Origin: Hymenobacter sp. APR13 | GTDB taxonomy: Bacteria > Bacteroidota > Bacteroidia > Cytophagales > Hymenobacteraceae | Length of the DNA stretch: 64,000 bases | Assembly (NCBI RefSeq): GCF_000737515.1 | Contig: NZ_CP006587.1 | Span: 806,001 to 870,000 of the forward strand | Direction: 5' to 3' | In this document: piece after piece, positions 52,358 through 59,272 of the stretch | Numbering within the stretch: the first letter of the stretch is position 1 | Layout: every line of letters starts with the position of its first letter | Position numbers and translations under genes: made by a program | The notes under the pieces: model-generated | Seen by the model: the letters and a program-made list of their open reading frames with translations, nothing else | The model's database searches: none | Told to the model about the DNA's origin: nothing

Positions 52358-52428
52358 GTAGCGCGAAGCCTTTGCTTCGCGTTGCAGTAGAGCGATAACG
52401 TAAACGCGAAGCAAAGGCTTCGCGCTAC
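52358..52428. repeat. GTAG-headed hairpin pair, family CGCGAAGC
   Basis: A 26-base unit (GTAGCGCGAAGCCTTTGCTT plus CGCGTT) at 52358-52383 and its exact reverse complement at 52403-52428, 19-base spacer. The hairpin CGCGAAGC-CTTT-GCTTCGCG follows GTAG. It starts 9 bases after the porin stop. Confidence 0.9.
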
Positions 52429-52510
52429 CCTGTTTAATCGTCTCTACACTGACCTAAAAACCGTCGTCAACAACATCGGCAACGATGAGAGTACAGTGCC
52501 CCTTAAACGC

Positions 52511-52541
52511 AACAACGCCCAGCCAAACCGGCCGGGCGTTG
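52511..52541 (-). terminator. Terminator downstream of fabI
   Basis: AACAACGCCC / GGGCGTTGTC stem just after the fabI stop (minus strand). Confidence 0.65.
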
Positions 52542-52566
52542 TCGTTTATTGAGAAGGTAGAAAAAC

Positions 52567-53388
52567 CTAGGAATTGGCCTTCGACATCAGCTCCACGATT
52601 TCCTCCGAAATGCCGGTGGTGCTGAAGCCGCCGTCGTGCATGAGGTTCTGCATGGTCACGTAGCGGGTCAGGTCCGAGAACAGGCTGATGCAGTAATCGG
52701 CGCAGGCTTCGGCCGGGGCATTGCCCAGGGGCGAGAGGCGGTCGGCGTACTCGTAGAACGCATCGAAACCGCTGATGCCGGTGCCGGCCGTGGTTTTGGT
52801 GGGCGACTGCGAGATGGTGTTCACGCGCACTTTCTTGAGCTTGCCGAGGCGCTGGCCGTAGCTGCGGGCAATACTTTCGAGCATGGCCTTGGCCTGCGAC
52901 ATGTCGGTGTAGTCGAGGAAGGCGCGCTGGGCGGCAATGTAGCTCAGGGCCACGGCCGAGCCCCACTCGTTGAAGGCGTCCTGCTTTTCAGCCACCGCCA
53001 GCATCTTGTGGAACGACAGGGCCGATACATCGAGGGTTTTCTGGTACCACTCGTAGTTCAGCTCGCCGTAGTGCTTGCCCTTGCGGATGTTGGCGCTCAT
53101 GCCGATGCTGTGCAGCACGAAGTCGAGCTTGCCGCCGAGGTGCTCCTGCGCGCCCGAGAACAGCTTCTCCAAATCCTCCATGGACGTAGCATCGGCCGGA
53201 ATGATGGGCGCCGAGCACAACTCCGAGAGCTTGTTGATTTCGCCCATGCGCATGGCCAGCGGGGCATTGGTGAGCACAAAGCGGGCACCTTCGGCGTGGG
53301 CCTTCAGGGCTACTTTCCAGGCAATGGATTCTTCGTTCAGCGCGCCGGAAATGATACCGACTTTGCCCGCGAGCAGGTTATTAGCCAT
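52567..53388 (-). CDS. fabI: Enoyl-[acyl-carrier-protein] reductase (FabI)
   Basis: A 273-residue NADH-dependent reductase for the last step of each fatty-acid elongation cycle. The cofactor motif GIISGALNEESIAW is at about residues 11-24. The catalytic Tyr-x6-Lys is YTDMSQAK, with a preceding Tyr in ALSYIAAQ. The substrate loop and C-terminal VTMQNLMHDGGFSTTGISEE are typical. Length is normal. It is the last gene in a minus-strand run after recN; the 154-base gap between them holds inverted repeats. The ATG at 53388 fits the family N terminus. Confidence 0.96.
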   Translation of the reverse strand: MANNLLAGKVGIISGALNEESIAWKVALKAHAEGARFVLTNAPLAMRMGEINKLSELCSAPIIPADATSMEDLEKLFSGAQEHLGGKLDFVLHSIGMSANIRKGKHYGELNYEWYQKTLDVSALSFHKMLAVAEKQDAFNEWGSAVALSYIAAQRAFLDYTDMSQAKAMLESIARSYGQRLGKLKKVRVNTISQSPTKTTAGTGISGFDAFYEYADRLSPLGNAPAEACADYCISLFSDLTRYVTMQNLMHDGGFSTTGISEEIVELMSKANS

Positions 53389-53542
53389 TCGTTTTTGGTT
53401 ATTCGTTGTTCGTATTTCGTAGCCAGGCGCTACTTATCAGCCAGAATGAGTCCGCCATTTGCGCAAGACATTCTGTATCCAGCCCCAAGTTTACAAATAA
53501 CACTACACTAAAAACCAACAACGGGAAACGAACAACGAAATC
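53389..53542. repeat. Intergenic gap with AACGAACAACGAA-type inverted repeat
   Basis: GGTTATTCGTTGTTCGTATT near the fabI start is mirrored by AAACGAACAACGAAATC near the recN stop. Similar low-complexity words recur in other AT-rich gaps of this window. No gene or promoter box was found. Confidence 0.45.
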
Positions 53543-55216
53543 TTACCCCGCCATTTCCACGCCGCGCAACGCCAGCAGCTCGCGGGCGCTGTGGTAGGCG
53601 TGCTGGCTGGGGTTGGCGCCGGAAATCATCTGGGCAATTTCCTGGATGCGCTCCTCCTGGCTGAGCTGGCGGATGCGGCTCACGGTGCGGTCGGCGCGGT
53701 CTTCCTTGTACACGAAGTAGTGCGTGTCGCCGGCGGCGGCCATCTGGGGCAGGTGGCTGATGGCAATGAGCTGGTGCTTTTTGGCCATCTGCTGCATCAT
53801 GCGGCCCACTTTCACCGCAATTTCGCCGCTGATGCCGGTGTCAATTTCATCGAACACGATGGTCGGCAACGCCGTTTTGTCGGCCAGCATGTACTTGATG
53901 CACAGCATCAGGCGCGAGAACTCGCCGCCCGAGGCGGCCTTGCTCAGCGTCTGGGGCTGGGCGCCTTTGTTGGCCGTGAACAGGATACTCACCACATCAA
54001 TGCCGCTGGTAGCGGGCGGGCCTTCCTGGTGCTGCACCACAATGCGCGAGTTGGGCATGCCCAGATCGGCCAGCAGCGCCACCAACTCCTTCTCAAACTT
54101 CGGGAACACCTTGCGTCGGGCTTCCGAGAGGCGCGTGGCCTGCTTGGTTACGGTGGCCAGGGCGGCGTCGGCGTCACGGCGCAGGCGCGTAATCTGGCGG
54201 TCTAGGTTGAGCACGGAGCTGACCTTGTCGCGCAGGTCGGAGCGCACGGCCAGTAGCGCCACCACGTCGCGCACCTGGTGCTTGCGCTGCAGGCTGTAGA
54301 GCACGTTCAGGCGGCCTTGCAGCTCATCGATGCGAGCCGGGTCGCCTTCGGTGCGGCGCTCGGCGGCTTCTATTTCGTCGGCAATGTCGTGCAGCTCAAT
54401 CAGGCAGCTGTCAAGGCGCAGCTTTAGCTCGCGGGCCTGCTCCGAGTAGTTGGCAATCTGGCCCAGCAGCGTGGCGGCTTCCTTCATGCCGCTGGTGGCG
54501 CAGTACTCGCTTTCGGTGAGGCTTTGCAGGGCGTGGGTGAGCTTGAATTTGATTTCCTCGGCGTGCTCCAGCTCTTTCACTTCCTGCTCCAGCTCGTCCT
54601 GGCGCTCGTTGTCGAGGCGGGCATCTTCCAGCTCGGTCAGCAGGAAGCTGTGGTAGTCCAGCTCCTTATTGGCCTGCGCCACCTGGTCCTGCAGGGTTTT
54701 CAGGTCGGCTTCCAGCTTGCGATACTGGCGGTAGGCGTTGCTGTACTGGCCCCGCGTGGGCACCAGCCCGGCGTACAGATCCAGCAGGTTCAGCTGAAAC
54801 ACGGCATCCCCGAGCAGCAGCGTGTCATGCTGGGAGTGAATGTCCATAAGGTTGGCCCCAATGTGGCGCAGGGTTTCCAGCGTCACGGGCGTGTCGTTCA
54901 CGAAGGCCCGGCTCTTGCCAGCGGGGCTGATTTCGCGCCGCAGAATGCACTGCGCATCGTAGTCGAGGTCTTCGGCCTCGAAAATATCCTGCAGCTGGTA
55001 GCTGCTGATATCAAACTGGCCCTCAATCACGCACTTCTTGTCGGTGTCGAAGAGCATGCGCGAGTCGGCGCGGTTGCCGAGCAGCAGGCCGATGGCGCCC
55101 AGCATAATGGACTTGCCGGCCCCGGTTTCGCCGGTGATGATGTTGAGCAGTGCCGAGGGTTGCAGCTGCAGCTGCTCAATCAGGGCGTAGTTGCGGATGC
55201 GGAGGTCAATGAGCAT
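53543..55216 (-). CDS. recN: DNA repair protein RecN
   Basis: A 557-residue SMC-like ATPase for double-strand-break repair. The N-terminal half-ATPase has Walker A TGETGAGKS (Lys35). Two long coiled-coil arms cover about 155-365. The C-terminal half has the signature KAASGGEFSRLMLCIKYM, Walker B LPTIVFDEIDTGISGE and the HLPQMAAAGDTHYFV block. Length is normal. The ATG at 55216 gives MLIDLRIRNYALIEQLQL. It heads the conserved Bacteroidota block recN-porD-coaBC-rpoZ-bamD, all on the minus strand here, with a repeat-filled gap between it and porD. Confidence 0.96.
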   Translation of the reverse strand: MLIDLRIRNYALIEQLQLQPSALLNIITGETGAGKSIMLGAIGLLLGNRADSRMLFDTDKKCVIEGQFDISSYQLQDIFEAEDLDYDAQCILRREISPAGKSRAFVNDTPVTLETLRHIGANLMDIHSQHDTLLLGDAVFQLNLLDLYAGLVPTRGQYSNAYRQYRKLEADLKTLQDQVAQANKELDYHSFLLTELEDARLDNERQDELEQEVKELEHAEEIKFKLTHALQSLTESEYCATSGMKEAATLLGQIANYSEQARELKLRLDSCLIELHDIADEIEAAERRTEGDPARIDELQGRLNVLYSLQRKHQVRDVVALLAVRSDLRDKVSSVLNLDRQITRLRRDADAALATVTKQATRLSEARRKVFPKFEKELVALLADLGMPNSRIVVQHQEGPPATSGIDVVSILFTANKGAQPQTLSKAASGGEFSRLMLCIKYMLADKTALPTIVFDEIDTGISGEIAVKVGRMMQQMAKKHQLIAISHLPQMAAAGDTHYFVYKEDRADRTVSRIRQLSQEERIQEIAQMISGANPSQHAYHSARELLALRGVEMAG

Positions 55217-55295
55217 AATCTACCAAGTGAAGGCCGGACTCCCGGCCGTAGCTGCCAAAACACACGCGCTACGGACCGGCACATACCAGCCGGGT

Positions 55296-55442
55296 CTAGT
55301 AGCTTTAGCAAAGCTACTAGTTCAATTAGTCAATTGCCAATAAAATTTGCAGGAAGGTTTTGTCATTCCGAGCAAAGCGAGGAATCTGAGTGGAACAGTT
55401 CAACTGATTCAACCCAGATTCCTCGCTTTGCTCGGAATGACA
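55296..55442. repeat. Palindromes between recN and porD
   Basis: A small hairpin CTAGTAGCTTT-AGC-AAAGCTACTAG is at 55296-55320. A larger palindrome has exact 28-base arms at 55361-55388 and 55415-55442 (TGTCATTCCGAGCAAAGCGA...). The large one is a shorter relative of the GTCATTG family but without the inner hairpin. Confidence 0.85.
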
Positions 55443-55446
55443 GGTG

Positions 55447-56376
55447 CTACGGCTGGCGCAGCATGGCTTGGTACTTGGCCGAGTTGGTGGGGTCTACTTC
55501 CGTGAGCAGGGTGGTGAGGCGCTGCTTCTGCTCGGCATCGGGTGAGCTGCGGAAGATGTTGGCAATTTCGTCGGCCTTGGTGTCGAAGAAGGCGCGGGCC
55601 AGCAGCGTGCCGGGACGGCGGATGGCGGCGTTGTGCACGCCCTCCAGGGCCCCGTAGATGCTGGTGCGGGCTTCTTCGGGCTTCTCGATGAACACGTCGA
55701 GCCCCTGCCGGTAGTAGGCGTAGATGCCCGTGCGGATGGCTTCCAGCTGCGGGTCCTGCAGGTTGTTGAGCAGCCAGTAGCGGTTGCGCGACTGCCCGTC
55801 CTTCCAGGCGTCATCCTGCTCGTTGGTGATGGTCTGCGACGAGGCGTTCTGCACCACAATGCGGGCCCGGTCGTAGTACGGCGAGCCGCTCAGGCGGGCG
55901 AAGCTGTCCTGGTCGATGCCGATGGTGAGGTAGGCGTAGAAGGTCAGCAGCGACGACAGGTTGCCCACGAAGTTGTTTTCCGAGAAGTCAATCGGGTTCT
56001 GGGGCGAGTAGTTGAAGACGAAGTTGCGGTCGGCGAAGCTGAGCAAATTCGTTTCAAAGCCGGTGCCATACACCGGCCGCGACGACACGATGCGGGCCGT
56101 GGCCTTGTACTGGCCGTTCTGCGGAATTTCGGTGATGCCCACAAAAATGCGCATCCGGATCCGCTCCTCGGGCCGGTAGGTCTGGCTGGTGAAGGAACGG
56201 GTGTTTAGAAACGACTGCATATCGTTCTGCATCTGCTGCACCAGCTGGCGGTCGGCGATGGTCACGTTTTCGGTGGTCACGCGCACTTCGGCCTGGATTT
56301 CCTGGGCCTTAGTGGGGCGGGCCAGCAGCGAAACGAAGGCAAGCAGCAGAGCAGACAGCGGCAGATTATACTTCAC
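55447..56376 (-). CDS. porD: Type IX secretion system protein PorD (DUF4835)
   Basis: A 309-residue secreted protein from the GTG at 56376, which gives a signal peptide (VKYNLPLSALLLAFVSLLA) and overlaps coaB by 11 bases; an ATG at 56406 would overlap by 41. The body matches the DUF4835/PorD family: VRVTTENVTIADRQLVQQMQ, FVFNYSPQNPIDFSENNFV, SSLLTFYAYLTIGIDQDSFA and a C-terminal TLLTEVDPTNSAKYQAML. PorD is needed for T9SS function in Porphyromonas. It fits the presence of at least two T9SS cargo proteins in this window. Translationally coupled to coaB. Confidence 0.88.
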   Translation of the reverse strand: MKYNLPLSALLLAFVSLLARPTKAQEIQAEVRVTTENVTIADRQLVQQMQNDMQSFLNTRSFTSQTYRPEERIRMRIFVGITEIPQNGQYKATARIVSSRPVYGTGFETNLLSFADRNFVFNYSPQNPIDFSENNFVGNLSSLLTFYAYLTIGIDQDSFARLSGSPYYDRARIVVQNASSQTITNEQDDAWKDGQSRNRYWLLNNLQDPQLEAIRTGIYAYYRQGLDVFIEKPEEARTSIYGALEGVHNAAIRRPGTLLARAFFDTKADEIANIFRSSPDAEQKQRLTTLLTEVDPTNSAKYQAMLRQP

Positions 56377-57016
56377 GGGGCAGGCGGGCAAGAACGGCGT
56401 CGACAATATCCCGGGCCACTTCGGCCTTGGGCTTTACTTCAAATATACGGGATTCGCCCTGCGCGTCGAGCAGCGTCACTTTGTTGGTATCGTGGCGAAA
56501 ACCGGCCCCGGCGTCGCGCAGGGAGTTCAGCACCACGAGGTCGAAGTTTTTGCGGCGCAGCTTGTCCATGGCGTGAGCTTCCTCGTTGTTGGTCTCCAAC
56601 GCAAAACCCACCGAAAATTGTTCGGCCCGCTTGGTTTTCCCTAGCGTGGCCGCAATGTCCACGTTCTTTACCAGTTCCAGCGTGAGCGTGTCGCCGGCCT
56701 TTTTGATCTTCTCGGCCGCTACGTGCGCGGGCTTGTAGTCGGCCACGGCGGCCGCAAATACCCACACATCGGCGGTGGGTGCCAGGGCGGCGGCGGTGGC
56801 GTACATCTGGTCGGCGGTTTCCACGCGCTGCGTGCGGATGCGTGGGTGCGCGGGGTCGGGCAGGTTGGTGGGGCCGCTGATCAGCGTCACGTCGGCGCCG
56901 ATGGCAGCAAAGGCCTCGGCCAGCGCGTAGCCCATCTTGCCGGTGCTGTGGTTGCCGATGAAGCGCACGGGGTCCAGCGGCTCGTAGGTAGGCCCGGCAG
57001 TGAGGAGAACACGCAT
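56366..57016 (-). CDS. coaB: Phosphopantothenate-cysteine ligase (CoaB half of a split coaBC)
   Basis: 216 residues from ATG to end of a normal CoaB domain: MRVLLTAGPTYEPLDPVRFI, the nucleotide/substrate motif GNHSTGKMGYALAEA, AAVADYKPAHVAAEKIKK and GFALETNNEEAHAMDKL. It makes phosphopantothenoylcysteine from 4'-phosphopantothenate, CTP and cysteine. In most bacteria this is the C-terminal half of bifunctional CoaBC. Here it starts 6 bases from a palindromic element that separates it from coaC. The ATG falls where the domain naturally begins, so activity is likely kept. It must be expressed from its own start, perhaps with read-through. Confidence 0.93.
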   Translation of the reverse strand: MRVLLTAGPTYEPLDPVRFIGNHSTGKMGYALAEAFAAIGADVTLISGPTNLPDPAHPRIRTQRVETADQMYATAAALAPTADVWVFAAAVADYKPAHVAAEKIKKAGDTLTLELVKNVDIAATLGKTKRAEQFSVGFALETNNEEAHAMDKLRRKNFDLVVLNSLRDAGAGFRHDTNKVTLLDAQGESRIFEVKPKAEVARDIVDAVLARLPREV

Positions 57017-57022
57017 AGAAAA

Positions 57023-57179
57023 TTGTCATTGCGAGCAGAGCGAAGCAATCCTTCCTCTACTATGCTGAATGCTTAAAGGTAATGGCAAGCCCTTGAGGCC
57101 AGAACTTAAGTAGGCTTGTCGGTAAGGGTTGCTTGTCTCAAAGAGAGGAAGGATTGCTTCGCTCTGCTCGCAATGACAA
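57023..57179. repeat. Palindromic element, GTCATTG family, copy 3, splitting coaBC
   Basis: Exact 36-base arms at 57023-57058 (TTGTCATTGCGAGCAGAGCG...) and 57144-57179 enclose an 85-base core with a weak copy of the AAGCCCT...GGCTT inner hairpin. The element lies exactly between the CoaC and CoaB domains. The coaC stop codon lies inside the element, so the last residues of CoaC (SLRAERSNPSSL) are element-encoded. Confidence 0.92.
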
Positions 57180-57725
57180 CTCCTCGAAAAACCGCTCCAG
57201 TTCCGTCACAATGTCTTCGGGCTCCAGCATGCGGCCGGGGCCGGAGAGGCCGCTGGCCAGCTCGCCGGCCGGCGAGTCGAGCACGAGGTTGCCGTAGCGG
57301 CGCAGGGTGGCCAGGTTGGCGGTGGTGGCGGGGTGGGCATACATGTCGAGGTCCATGGCGGGGGCCAGCAGCACGGGGCAGCGCGCCGACAGGTACACGG
57401 CATCGAGCAGCGAGTCGCAGAGGCCGTGGGCGAAGTGGGCCAGCGTATTGGCCGAGGCCGGCGCCACCAGCAGCGCATCGGCCCACAGGCCCAGGTGCAC
57501 GTGGTTGTGCCACTCGCCGGCTTGCTCGTCTTTCAGGAAGCCCTGCAGCACCGGGTTTTTAGAGAGCGTGCCCAGCGTGAGCGGCGTCACGAAGGCGGCG
57601 GCCGCGGGCGTCAGAATCACCTGCACCTCGGCGCCGGCCTTCACCAGCAGCCGCACCAACGGCGCGGCTTTGTAGGCGGCAATGCTGCCGCACACGCCCA
57701 GTAAGATCTTGCGTCCCTGAATCAC
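57138..57725 (-). CDS. coaC: Phosphopantothenoylcysteine decarboxylase (CoaC half of a split coaBC)
   Basis: 195 residues from the GTG at 57725. A flavoprotein that decarboxylates phosphopantothenoylcysteine. Seen: KILLGVCGSIAAYKAAPLVR, the catalytic His region HNHVHLGLWADAL, the FMN/substrate motif APASANTLAHFAHG and the substrate clamp region ARCPVLLAPAMDLDMY. The domain ends at about ELERFFEE; the last 12-13 residues come from the palindromic element. The domain itself is complete. Upstream gap (57726-57892) holds a short palindrome and then rpoZ on the same strand. Confidence 0.93.
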   Translation of the reverse strand: MIQGRKILLGVCGSIAAYKAAPLVRLLVKAGAEVQVILTPAAAAFVTPLTLGTLSKNPVLQGFLKDEQAGEWHNHVHLGLWADALLVAPASANTLAHFAHGLCDSLLDAVYLSARCPVLLAPAMDLDMYAHPATTANLATLRRYGNLVLDSPAGELASGLSGPGRMLEPEDIVTELERFFEELSLRAERSNPSSL

Positions 57726-57780
57726 GGATTTAGCGGATTTTTCGGATTTCCCGGATGGTAGTTGAAGCCCTGCTAAAACG

Positions 57781-57864
57781 CGTCATGCAGAGCGAAGCGA
57801 AGCATCCGGCCAGGGCAGTAAAATTACTACGCTGGCGAGATGCTTCGCTTCGCTCTGCATGACG
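57781..57864. repeat. Short palindrome, GTCATGCAGAGCG type
   Basis: Exact 25-base arms (CGTCATGCAGAGCGAAGCGA...) at 57781-57805 and 57840-57864, 34-base loop, between rpoZ and coaC. Related in layout to the GTCATTG family. Confidence 0.85.
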
Positions 57865-57892
57865 TGCTTTACGGTAGGGCCAGAGAAGCTGC

Positions 57893-58243
57893 TTAGCCTT
57901 CGATGGCGCGCAGGTTGCCGTTTTCGTCGAATTCCGACGGCGTGCGGTAGTGCACTTTGCCTTCCAGGAACTCTTCGATGGCTAGGTTGGTGGGCTTGGG
58001 CAGACGCTCGTAGTGCTTGCTGATTTCGATCTGCTCGCGGTTTTCGAACACTTCTTCCAGGTTGTCAACCGTGGTAGCAAACTCGGCCAGCTTGCCGTTC
58101 AGCTCCTCTTTCAGCTTCACCGAAATCTGGTTGGCGCGCTTCGAGATGATGGCAATCGACTCGTACACGTTGCCGGTTTCGTTGGCGAATTCCGACATGT
58201 TGCGGGTCACGATGGAGGCAGAAACGTTGTTAGGTGCTTTCAT
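57893..58243 (-). CDS. rpoZ: DNA-directed RNA polymerase omega subunit
   Basis: 116 residues from the ATG at 58243. A Bacteroidota-type omega that helps assemble RNA polymerase. Signature: SASIVTRNMSEFANETGNVY, ESIAIISKRANQISVKLKE and a C-terminal HYERLPKPTNLAIEEFLEGK. The N-terminal MKAPNNV fits family members. Located in the conserved order coaBC-rpoZ-bamD. The start was chosen because upstream sequence is an AT-rich repeat gap. Confidence 0.93.
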   Translation of the reverse strand: MKAPNNVSASIVTRNMSEFANETGNVYESIAIISKRANQISVKLKEELNGKLAEFATTVDNLEEVFENREQIEISKHYERLPKPTNLAIEEFLEGKVHYRTPSEFDENGNLRAIEG

Positions 58244-58346
58244 GGGTTGAACGGTTAAATTGTTGCATTGCTTAATTGTTGTCGTTGAACGTCGGCCGTT
58301 ACGTGTGTAAGAAACCAGCAATTCAACAATTCAACAATTCAGCCAT
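58244..58346. repeat. AT-rich repeat gap between bamD and rpoZ
   Basis: GGTTGAACGGTTAAATTGTT on the left and AGCAATTCAACAATTCAACA on the right form an imperfect inverted repeat, similar in wording to the gap at 2465-2567. Confidence 0.45.
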
Positions 58347-59174
58347 TTATTTAGCTGCCGTCGGGTCGGCGGGCTTGAGCTTGGCGGCCTGGGCCTGGGC
58401 GTCGATGAACATCTTCTCGGCCTCCTTCAGGCGGCGGCTTTGCGGATACGTATCGATGAAGTGCTGGTAGAACGCCTGCACCTCCAGGTATCGTTCGCGC
58501 TGTTTCTCTTCTACGCTTTCGCGGGCCAGATCGTACTGCGCGCTTACTTTCAGAAACTCGGCTTCCTCATTGAAGGCCGAAGCCGGAAACTGCTGCTGGA
58601 AGCCGCCCAACGCCACCACGGCCGACTGGTAGTAGCGCAGGTTGTAGTAGAGCTTGGCGCCCTGATAGGCTTTCAGCTCAAGCTTTTTCTGCAGTTCCTG
58701 CGACATACTCTCGGCCTCGGGCCGGAACGTGCTGGTGGGGTAGCGGTTGATGAACTCCTGAATGGACTCCAGCGCCGAGTAGGTGTTGGTCTGGTCCAGC
58801 TCCCATTCCGGCGAGTCGCGGAACAGCGACTTGGCCTGCAGGAAGTTGGCTTCCTCGGCGTACTGCGAGTTCGGGTAGGTGTCGGCGAAGCTCTTGAAGT
58901 AGTAGGCGCCGAGCGTGTAGTTGCGCTGCCGGAAGTTGGTGTTGGCGAAGTAGAACTGCGCTTTTTCGGCTTCGGGGCGGCCTTTCAGCAGCGGCAGCAG
59001 GTCTTCGAGCAGGGTGCCGGCCTTGAAGTAGTCGCCCTTCTCGTAATACTGGATGGCCGCTTCGTACTTCTTGTTCACGTCGCTGCTCTTGAGCAGCTTC
59101 TGGTAGCCGGTGCACGCGCCAAGCAACAGGGTGCTTAGCAGCAGAACAAAAAGGGTCGGGCGGAAATAGTGCAT
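58347..59174 (-). CDS. bamD: Outer membrane protein assembly factor BamD
   Basis: A 275-residue lipoprotein of the BAM complex. Signal with lipobox LLLGAC (Cys20). Five TPR-like repeats follow (KYEAAIQYYEKGDYFKAGTL, YTLGAYYFKSFADTYPNSQY, SALESIQEFINRYPTSTF, LYYNLRYYQSAVVALGGF, FYQHFIDTYPQSRRLKEAE). BamD anchors BamA and helps fold outer-membrane barrels. A TAnnTTTG box ends 9 bases before the ATG, which would give a very short leader. It is followed by rpoZ, coaC, coaB and porD on the same strand. Confidence 0.95.
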   Translation of the reverse strand: MHYFRPTLFVLLLSTLLLGACTGYQKLLKSSDVNKKYEAAIQYYEKGDYFKAGTLLEDLLPLLKGRPEAEKAQFYFANTNFRQRNYTLGAYYFKSFADTYPNSQYAEEANFLQAKSLFRDSPEWELDQTNTYSALESIQEFINRYPTSTFRPEAESMSQELQKKLELKAYQGAKLYYNLRYYQSAVVALGGFQQQFPASAFNEEAEFLKVSAQYDLARESVEEKQRERYLEVQAFYQHFIDTYPQSRRLKEAEKMFIDAQAQAAKLKPADPTAAK

Positions 59175-59182
59175 AAGGGGCG

Positions 59183-59190
59183 CAAAGGTA
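59183..59190 (-). promoter_or_regulatory. -7 box just before bamD
   Basis: The minus strand reads TACCTTTG, exact TAnnTTTG, with 8 bases between it and the bamD ATG at 59174. Suggests a near-leaderless mRNA. Confidence 0.5.
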
Positions 59191-59272
59191 ACGGATTCTG
59201 CCTGAATGGCTGAAGGGTTTGTGGTTTGAGGTGGCCGCGGCGGCCGCCATGGCCGCGTACGGCGCTGGCGGG

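Noticed and set aside
56366..57725. Programmed frameshift joining coaC and coaB
   Set aside because: A 157-bp palindromic element with stop codons separates the two frames, so a frameshift cannot fuse them.
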